From NCBI GenBank assembly GCA_016708585.1, contig JADJFK010000010.1, positions 62,001-126,000 on the forward strand: a stretch of 64,000 bases of DNA. The letters are read 5' to 3'. This stretch comes from Sulfuritalea sp. (GTDB lineage Bacteria > Pseudomonadota > Gammaproteobacteria > Burkholderiales > Rhodocyclaceae). Positions within the stretch are counted from its first letter, which is position 1. Each line of letters starts with the position of its first letter. Shown piece by piece: positions 58,771 through 64,000 of this stretch. Under the pieces are notes generated by a model. The model was not told the DNA's origin and did not search any database. It was given only the letters and a program-made list of their open reading frames with translations. The position numbers and the translations under genes are program-made.

Positions 58771-59541
58771 ATGGCGACGGTCAAGCACGCTCCGGTGCAG
58801 ATGCTCTGGGTCGGTGGCCCGCTCTCGGCGCTGGAGCGCCTGGCGCTGACGTCGTGGCTGGCGAACGGACACGAGGTCCACCTCTACAGCTATGGCAAGC
58901 CGGCGAACACGCCCAAGGGACTGCGCATTTGCAATGCGAGCGAAATCCTTCCGCCCCAGGCCGACACGCAAAGTTCCGCCAGCGGCCAGGCGCCGGTGCG
59001 CTTCTCCGACATGTTCAGCTTCGCGCTGCTGCACCAGCGCGGCGGCATCTGGGTCGACATCGGCGTGGTATGCCTGCGACCGCTCGATTTCGCCGCCGGC
59101 ATGGACTATTTCTTCGCCTCGGAAATGCTGCCGGCGCAGCCCGGCGACGAAGGCAAGCTGCGCATCCGCGCCTCGGGTTGCGTGATGAAGTCCCCGCCCG
59201 GCAGTCCGCTGGCCCAGGAGTGCCTGGGCCTCGCCCGCAGCGCGGCGGCAAATGGCAACGCTGCGGCGACCGGGCCCCTGCTGCTGCACGGCGCCGTCGA
59301 GAAGTACAACATGACCACCGCGCTGCTGAATCCGAACCTGTTCTGCCCGGTGCCGTTCTGGAACATGACCGCCCTGATCAGCGGCATGACCGTGCTGCCG
59401 CCGGAGAGTTACGGCGTTCATCTGTGGAACCAGAGCTGGCGCCGCAATTTCTTCGACAAGAACGCCAGCTACGATCCGCTGTCCCTCGTCGAGCGTCTGA
59501 AGGCGCACTACCTCGGGCGCAGGGAAAGCACCCGTGCGTAA
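58771..59541 (+). CDS. GT32-like glycosyltransferase inserted between tolQ and tolR
   Basis: A 256-residue protein resembling sugar transferases with the 'Gly_transf_sug' / capsular polysaccharide synthesis fold. MLWVGGPLSALERLALTSWLANGHEVHLYSY and FSFALLHQRGGIWVDIGVVCLRPLD are typical. The usual DxD reads D-I-G (WVDIGVV), so the second metal ligand is lost or replaced. Its ATG is one base after the tolQ stop; its end overlaps the tolR GTG by 8 bases, so it is cotranslated with the Tol genes. Acceptor unknown. Confidence 0.78.
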   Translation: MATVKHAPVQMLWVGGPLSALERLALTSWLANGHEVHLYSYGKPANTPKGLRICNASEILPPQADTQSSASGQAPVRFSDMFSFALLHQRGGIWVDIGVVCLRPLDFAAGMDYFFASEMLPAQPGDEGKLRIRASGCVMKSPPGSPLAQECLGLARSAAANGNAAATGPLLLHGAVEKYNMTTALLNPNLFCPVPFWNMTALISGMTVLPPESYGVHLWNQSWRRNFFDKNASYDPLSLVERLKAHYLGRRESTRA

Positions 59542-59953
59542 GCGTCGGCTCATGAACGAAATCAACGTCGTTCCCTATATCGACGTGATGCTGGTGCTGC
59601 TCGTCATCTTCATGGTGACCGCACCGATGATCCAGCCCGGCAGCGTCGACCTGCCCAGCGTCGGCAAGAGCAGCCTGCCGCCAGCGGCCCCGCTGGAAGT
59701 CATCATCAAGGCCGACACGTCACTCGCCCTGCGCGACCGCTCGAAGGGCGGCGCGGAACAGGTGGTGGCGCGCGCCGACCTGGCCGGGCGGATCAAGCAG
59801 GCGCAAGCCGCCAATCCCCAGCAGGCGGTACTGATCGCAGGCGACAAGAGCGTCAGGTACGAAGCGGTGCTGGGCGTGATGGACGAACTGCAGCGCCAGC
59901 AGGTCCCCCGGATCGGGCTGCTGGTACAGCCGGTGGCGGCTGACGGCAAGTGA
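59534..59953 (+). CDS. tolR: Tol-Pal system protein TolR
   Basis: A 139-residue single-span protein, homologous to ExbD. The start MRKRRLMNEINVVPYIDVML carries the proton-path aspartate (YIDVMLVLLVIFMV), followed by a periplasmic dimerisation domain. Works with TolQ in the proton-driven motor. It starts with GTG at 59534 inside the end of the preceding glycosyltransferase gene and overlaps tolA by 4 bases. The N-terminus is typical despite the upstream insertion. Confidence 0.96.
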   Translation: MRKRRLMNEINVVPYIDVMLVLLVIFMVTAPMIQPGSVDLPSVGKSSLPPAAPLEVIIKADTSLALRDRSKGGAEQVVARADLAGRIKQAQAANPQQAVLIAGDKSVRYEAVLGVMDELQRQQVPRIGLLVQPVAADGK

Positions 59954-60729
59954 GTACGGATTCGCCCATCCTGCCGCCGGGGAACATGGCCGGCAAGCGC
60001 GTTTCCATCGTCCTGGCGGTCGCGGTGCACCTGCTCCTGGCCGGTTTCCTGTTTTACGGCGTGCGCTGGCAGACCAAGGCCACCGACGTGGTCGAGGTCG
60101 AGCTGGTGCGCGCCATGCCCGAACCGGCCCCTGCCGCCCCTGTCGCCGTACCGCCAGCGCCGACTATTGAGCCGCCGCCTGCGCCAAAGCCGGTTCCGGA
60201 ACCGAAACCGCTGCCGCCACCGCCCAAGCCGGACATCGCGATCAAGGAAAAGGAAAAACCGAAACCGCCGCCGAAAGCGGAGCCCAAGCCTGAGCCGCCG
60301 CCCAAGGTCGAACCGAAGCCGCGTGTCGACCCCAACCAGGAACTGCTGAAGCGCGAGACCGAACAATTGACGCAGCGCAAACAGGCGGAAACCGCCGCCC
60401 AGGAACTTGCCCAGATGAAGGCGGCGCAGGCCGCTTCAGCACGCAACAAGGCCGTCGCCGATTACCTCAGCAAGATCCGCGGCAAGATCCGCGGCAACAT
60501 CGTGGTGCCGCCCGAGGTCAAGGGCAACCCCGAGGCGGTATTCGACGTCACGCAATTGCCCAGCGGCGAGATCGTCACCGTGCGCCTCAAGCGTTCGTCC
60601 GGACATGCCGCGCTCGATGCCGCCATCGAACGCGCCATCCTCAAGTCCAACCCGCTGCCCAAGCCGGAACCGGCCGACGTGTTCTCGCGCTCGCTGGAAC
60701 TGCGCTTTCGTCCGCTGGACGAGCAATAG
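59950..60729 (+). CDS. tolA: Tol-Pal system protein TolA
   Basis: A 259-residue bridge between inner and outer membranes: one N-terminal span (SIVLAVAVHLLLAGFLFYGV), a Pro/Lys/Glu-rich stretch (about 55-125, PKPxPEPKP type), a short helical segment (about 130-165) and a TonB-like C-terminal domain (GNIVVPPEVKGNPEAVFDVTQLPSGE in part). The middle helical domain is shorter than in E. coli. GTG start overlaps tolR. An 84-bp gap follows before tolB. Confidence 0.93.
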   Translation: MSTDSPILPPGNMAGKRVSIVLAVAVHLLLAGFLFYGVRWQTKATDVVEVELVRAMPEPAPAAPVAVPPAPTIEPPPAPKPVPEPKPLPPPPKPDIAIKEKEKPKPPPKAEPKPEPPPKVEPKPRVDPNQELLKRETEQLTQRKQAETAAQELAQMKAAQAASARNKAVADYLSKIRGKIRGNIVVPPEVKGNPEAVFDVTQLPSGEIVTVRLKRSSGHAALDAAIERAILKSNPLPKPEPADVFSRSLELRFRPLDEQ

Positions 60730-60800
60730 CCCGCAAATAATCCATCCGTGCGGAGGATTTCCAGGCCTGTTCCCGGCCAGGATTGCCTTGGCCGAGGCGG

Positions 60801-60806
60801 TATAAT
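60801..60806 (+). promoter_or_regulatory. Possible -10 box at tolB
   Basis: Perfect TATAAT preceded by GCGG, 7 bp before the tolB ATG. It would give a leaderless or nearly leaderless tolB mRNA; no -35 is evident. It may be a chance match. Confidence 0.3.
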
Positions 60807-60813
60807 CGCCGGG

Positions 60814-62082
60814 ATGAAATTCCAGCGTCTTTTCCTCGCCTGTACGGTCGGCCTGGCCCTGGCCTCTGCCGCCCGCGCCCAACTCACGGTGGAAATCACC
60901 GGTGCCGGCGCCAACCGCCTGCCGGTCGCCATCGCCGAATTCACCGGCGAGCGCACCGTCGCCCAGGCCCTGACCTCGGTGGTGCGGGCCGACCTCGAAC
61001 GCAGCGGCCTGTTCCGCCTGGTCGATGCCGGCGGCCCGCTGGCCGACAGTGCCACGCCGCCCTATGCCGACCTCAAGGCCCGCGGCGCCGATGTCGTCGC
61101 CGGCGGCAGCGTGGCGACGGCCGCCGACGGCCGCCACGAAACCCGCGTGCGCCTGACCGACGTGCAGAAGCAGGCCGTGCTCGGCACTCCGGCCTACCTG
61201 CACAGCGGCGCCCAGTTGCGCGCCACGGCCCATCGCATCGCCGATTTCATCTACGAGAAACTCACCGGCGAACCCGGCGTGTTCTCCACGCGCATCGCCT
61301 ACGTGGTGAAGAGCACCGGCCGCTACGAACTGAAGATCGCCGATGCCGACGGCGCCAACGAGCAGGCCGCGCTGGCCTCGCGCGAGCCGATCATCTCGCC
61401 GGCATGGTCGCCCGACGGTACCAAGCTGGCCTATGTCTCCTTCGAGGCGAAAAAGCCGGTGGTCTATGTGCATGACCTGGCCAGCGGCCGGCGCCATGTC
61501 GCCGCCAACTTCAAGGGCTCGAATTCGGCGCCGGCCTGGTCGCCCGACGGCAGGCAACTGGCCGTGGTGCTGACCAAGGACGGCACCTCGCAACTGTATG
61601 TCGTCAACGCCGACGGCAGCGGCGTGAGACGCATAGCCACGTCGTCCGGCATCGACACCGAACCGCGCTGGGCGACCGACGGCCAGTACATCTACTTCAC
61701 CTCCGACCGCGGCGGCAGCCCGCAGATCTACCGCACCGCCAGCAGCGGCGGCAATACGGAGCGTGTCACCTTCGAGGGCGGCTACAACGTCACCCCGCGC
61801 CTTTCGCCGGATGGCAAGAGCATGGCCTTCATCACCCGGAACAATGGACGCTTCCAGCTGGCGCTGATGGACCTCGCGAGCAAGCAGACGCAAATCCTCA
61901 CCGACTCGACCAAAGACGAATCCCCCAGCTTCGCGCCCAACGGCCGCATGATCCTGTACGCCACCGAAATCGGCGGGCGCGGCGTGCTGGCCGCCGTTTC
62001 CAGCGACGGCCGGGTAAAACAGAAGCTCTCCGTGCAGGCTGCCGACGTCCGGGAACCCGCCTGGGGGCCGCTGGTCCGATAG
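60814..62082 (+). CDS. tolB: Tol-Pal system periplasmic protein TolB
   Basis: A 422-residue periplasmic protein: signal peptide (MKFQRLFLACTVGLALASAARA), N-terminal alpha/beta domain (LTVEITGAGANRLPVAIAEF) and a C-terminal six-bladed beta-propeller with repeated SPAWSPDGTKLAYVS, APAWSPDGRQLAVVL and TPRLSPDGKSMAFIT units. It binds Pal and TolA. Start at 60814 fits the signal peptide; no strong ribosome binding site is visible. 44 bp separate it from pal. Confidence 0.97.
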   Translation: MKFQRLFLACTVGLALASAARAQLTVEITGAGANRLPVAIAEFTGERTVAQALTSVVRADLERSGLFRLVDAGGPLADSATPPYADLKARGADVVAGGSVATAADGRHETRVRLTDVQKQAVLGTPAYLHSGAQLRATAHRIADFIYEKLTGEPGVFSTRIAYVVKSTGRYELKIADADGANEQAALASREPIISPAWSPDGTKLAYVSFEAKKPVVYVHDLASGRRHVAANFKGSNSAPAWSPDGRQLAVVLTKDGTSQLYVVNADGSGVRRIATSSGIDTEPRWATDGQYIYFTSDRGGSPQIYRTASSGGNTERVTFEGGYNVTPRLSPDGKSMAFITRNNGRFQLALMDLASKQTQILTDSTKDESPSFAPNGRMILYATEIGGRGVLAAVSSDGRVKQKLSVQAADVREPAWGPLVR

Positions 62083-62126
62083 ACGGAAGAACCATTTCCC
62101 CGGCTGCATTTTTCTAGGAATCCACC

Positions 62127-62669
62127 ATGCGTGCACTCATCAGCCTTTCCCTCGCCGCCTTGCTGCTGGCCGCCTGCGGCTCCCAGCCGCCGGCCCCCGA
62201 ACAGGATCCCGCGGGCGTCGAATCGCGCAAGCCCGGCGCCGTCAGGGTCGACACCCCGCCGGTGACCCAGGTCAGACCCGAACAGTTCGACCCGAGCAAC
62301 ATCGCCGCGCTCAAGGATCCGAAGAGCCCGCTGTCGAAACGCAGCATCTACTTCGACTATGACAGTTACGTGGTCAAGGACGAGTTCCAGGGCCTGCTGG
62401 GCGCCCATGGCAAGTTCCTTGCGGCCAACCCGAAAATGAAAATGCTGATCCAGGGCAATGCCGACGAGCGCGGCAGCCGCGAGTACAACCTGGCGCTGGG
62501 GCAGAAGCGCGCCGAGGCGGTGCGCAAGGCCCTGACCCTGCTCGGGGGCCGCGAAGACCAGCTCGAGGCCGTGAGCCTGGGCGAGGAAAAGCCGGCCTGC
62601 AGCGAATCCAGCGAAGAGTGCTGGGCCAGGAACCGCCGCGGCGACATGCTCTACTCGGGTGAGTTTTGA
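62127..62669 (+). CDS. pal: Peptidoglycan-associated lipoprotein Pal
   Basis: A 180-residue outer-membrane lipoprotein. The lipobox is LLLAAC; a disordered stretch (about 20-70) follows, then an OmpA-like peptidoglycan-binding domain with SIYFDYDSYVVKDEF, QGNADERGSREYNLALGQKRAEAV and SLGEEKPACSESSEECWARNRR, all typical. It anchors the outer membrane to the wall and interacts with TolB. AGGA precedes the ATG by about 7 bases. Confidence 0.97.
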   Translation: MRALISLSLAALLLAACGSQPPAPEQDPAGVESRKPGAVRVDTPPVTQVRPEQFDPSNIAALKDPKSPLSKRSIYFDYDSYVVKDEFQGLLGAHGKFLAANPKMKMLIQGNADERGSREYNLALGQKRAEAVRKALTLLGGREDQLEAVSLGEEKPACSESSEECWARNRRGDMLYSGEF

Positions 62670-62671
62670 AG

Positions 62672-63433
62672 ATGCGCAGGTGGCTGCAGGCGCTGCTGCC
62701 CGCGCTGCTGCTGGCCGCGGCACTGGTTTCTCCCGTGCGGGCCGGCATGTTCGACGACGAGGAGGCCCGCAAGCGGATCGAACTGCTGAAGGGAGACTTC
62801 GCCGAGCTTTCCCGCCGCGCCGACACCATCAACCGCAACCAGATCGACTTCGCCAACCAGGTCGAGGCGATCAAGGCCGACATCGCGAAACTGCGCGGCC
62901 AGATCGAAGTCCTGACCTACGAGCTCGAAGCCACGCAGAAGCGGCAGAAGGACTTTTACGTCGACCTCGACAACCGCCTGCGCAAGCTGGAGCCTGCCCC
63001 GGCCGAAGCCAGGCCGGACGCCAGGGCTGATCCCCAGGGCCCGGCGGCTAAAGTCGATCCCGCGCAGGAAACCCGCGACTACGAAACGGCGCTGGCGGGG
63101 CTCAAGGCCTCCAAGTTCAAGGAAGCCGGCGCAGCCTTCGTCGCCTTCATCAAGGCGTATCCGAACAGCAGCCTGATCGCGTCGGCCCACTACTGGGGCG
63201 CCTACGCCCATGCCCAGGCCAGGGACCACGCTGCCGCTGCGGAACTCTTCGGAAAGTTCGCCGCCAGCTGGCCCAATGACGAGCGCGCACCGGCGGCGCT
63301 GGAAAGCCGCATCGCCAGCCTCGAAGCCCTCAAGGACTGGAAGAACGCCCGGGCCGCGCTGGAACTGCTGGCCGAAAAATATCCGAACAGCGAGCCGGGC
63401 AAGAAAGCGAAGCTCAAGCTGAAGAAGAAGTAG
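62672..63433 (+). CDS. cpoB: Cell division coordinator CpoB (YbgF)
   Basis: A 253-residue periplasmic protein: signal peptide (MRRWLQALLPALLLAAALVSPVRAG in part), an N-terminal trimerising coiled coil (about 30-105) and C-terminal tetratricopeptide repeats (DYETALAGLKASKFKEAGAAF; YPNSSLIASAHYWGAYAHAQ). CpoB couples Tol-driven outer-membrane constriction to peptidoglycan synthesis. I take the ATG at 62672; a TTG two codons upstream overlaps the pal stop. It is the last tol gene before queE. Confidence 0.93.
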   Translation: MRRWLQALLPALLLAAALVSPVRAGMFDDEEARKRIELLKGDFAELSRRADTINRNQIDFANQVEAIKADIAKLRGQIEVLTYELEATQKRQKDFYVDLDNRLRKLEPAPAEARPDARADPQGPAAKVDPAQETRDYETALAGLKASKFKEAGAAFVAFIKAYPNSSLIASAHYWGAYAHAQARDHAAAAELFGKFAASWPNDERAPAALESRIASLEALKDWKNARAALELLAEKYPNSEPGKKAKLKLKKK

Positions 63434-64000
63434 TGGCCACGGCCACCGACAGCGGGGCGCGCACCGGATCGGCAGGCACGCTGCGCGTCACCGAAATCTT
63501 CCATTCCATCCAGGGCGAATCCAGCCGCGTCGGGCTGCCCACGGTCTTCGTGCGGCTCACCGGCTGCCCCTTGCGCTGTGCCTGGTGCGATACGGCCTAC
63601 GCCTTCAGCGGCGGCGAAACCCGGTCGATCGACGAGGTCCTGCAGCGCGTCGCCGCATTCGACTGCACCACGGTCTGCGTCACCGGCGGCGAACCGCTGG
63701 CGCAGAAGGGCTGCCTGGCCCTGCTCGACGCCTTGTGCGACGCCGGCTATTCGGTATCGCTGGAAACCAGCGGCGCGCTGGACATCGGCGGCGTCGACCC
63801 GCGCGTCGCGCGCATCATGGACCTCAAGGCGCCCGCTTCGGGCGAACATGGAAAGAACCGCTGGGAAAACCTTGAGCTATTGACGGACCGCGACGAACTG
63901 AAGTTCGTTCTCGCTTCGCGTGAGGATTACGACTGGGCCGTGTCGGCGTGCCGCCAGCGCCGACTTTTCGAACTTTGCCCGGTGCTGTTCTCGCCGGCAC
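63434..64000 (+). CDS. queE: 7-carboxy-7-deazaguanine synthase QueE (partial)
   Basis: A radical SAM enzyme forming 7-carboxy-7-deazaguanine in queuosine synthesis. The open frame starts with GTG at 63434, right at the cpoB stop, and runs off the window (189 codons visible). TEIFHSIQGESSRVGLPTVFVRL is the QueE opening; GCPLRCAWCDT is the C-x3-C-x2-C cluster motif; VCVTGGEPLAQKGC and SLETSGALDI follow. The first 16 codons (Ala/Thr/Gly-rich) are not conserved, so a later start is possible. pal-cpoB-queE order is common in proteobacteria. Confidence 0.95.

Overview
The window is 64 kb of high-GC chromosomal DNA from a betaproteobacterium, most likely of the Rhodocyclales/Nitrosomonadales type. 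The placement rests on leuS-lptE-holA-proA order, an rpsU-yqeY-dnaG-rpoD block followed by a CAU tRNA, a SAH riboswitch on ahcY, and a ruvCAB-ybgC-tolQRAB-pal-cpoB-queE block. It is gene-dense, mostly housekeeping, with no rRNA, insertion sequence, prophage or CRISPR array. The species cannot be named from the sequence.

Layout. 0-10 kb: start of a quinone oxidoreductase gene, maeB, a ParA-like ATPase, a flippase/aminotransferase pair, a short-chain dehydrogenase, an HD-GYP protein and a UvrD helicase. 10-21 kb: a small orphan protein, a FecR/SPOR-like secreted protein, leuS-lptE-holA-proA, a DUF4139 protein, a chalcone-isomerase-like periplasmic protein and a CaiB/BaiF CoA-transferase. 21-28 kb: DUF2927 protein, a SulP transporter with STAS and cyclic-nucleotide domains, a TAXI-TRAP uptake system with DUF1850, ogt and xerD. 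28-36 kb: DUF1223 protein, YbaK deacylase, TRIC-type channel, folB, plsY, a double cyclic-nucleotide-binding protein, tsaD, a receiver-like protein and a glycosyltransferase. 35-43 kb: rpsU-yqeY-dnaG-rpoD, tRNA-Ile2, a winged-helix protein, a patatin lipoprotein, a radical SAM protein and a surface-adhesin-E-like protein. 43-49 kb: initiator tRNA, the riboswitch-controlled ahcY/metF methyl-cycle operon, two DMT exporters, a HerA/YjgR ATPase and yebC. 50-64 kb: ruvC, ruvA and ruvB, then ybgC and the Tol-Pal operon, ending inside queE. Glycosyltransferase and methyltransferase genes are spliced into both conserved operons.

The most unusual signal is a dispersed 24-bp GC-rich sequence (core GTCGGCGCCGGCGACACGG, preceded by AAA). 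I count nine copies with 22-24 matches plus two decayed ones. Five lie sense in unrelated genes, always in the same frame (peptide KVGAGDTA or close). Two lie antisense in genes and two lie between genes. It may be an ORF-tolerant palindromic element or a signal sequence comparable to DNA uptake sequences.

Other points of note are glycosylation genes inside ruvCAB and between tolQ and tolR, single-site frameshifts in both dnaG and rpoD (probably sequence errors), a 144-bp palindromic element inside the TRAP operon, and an intrinsic terminator between rpsU and yqeY.
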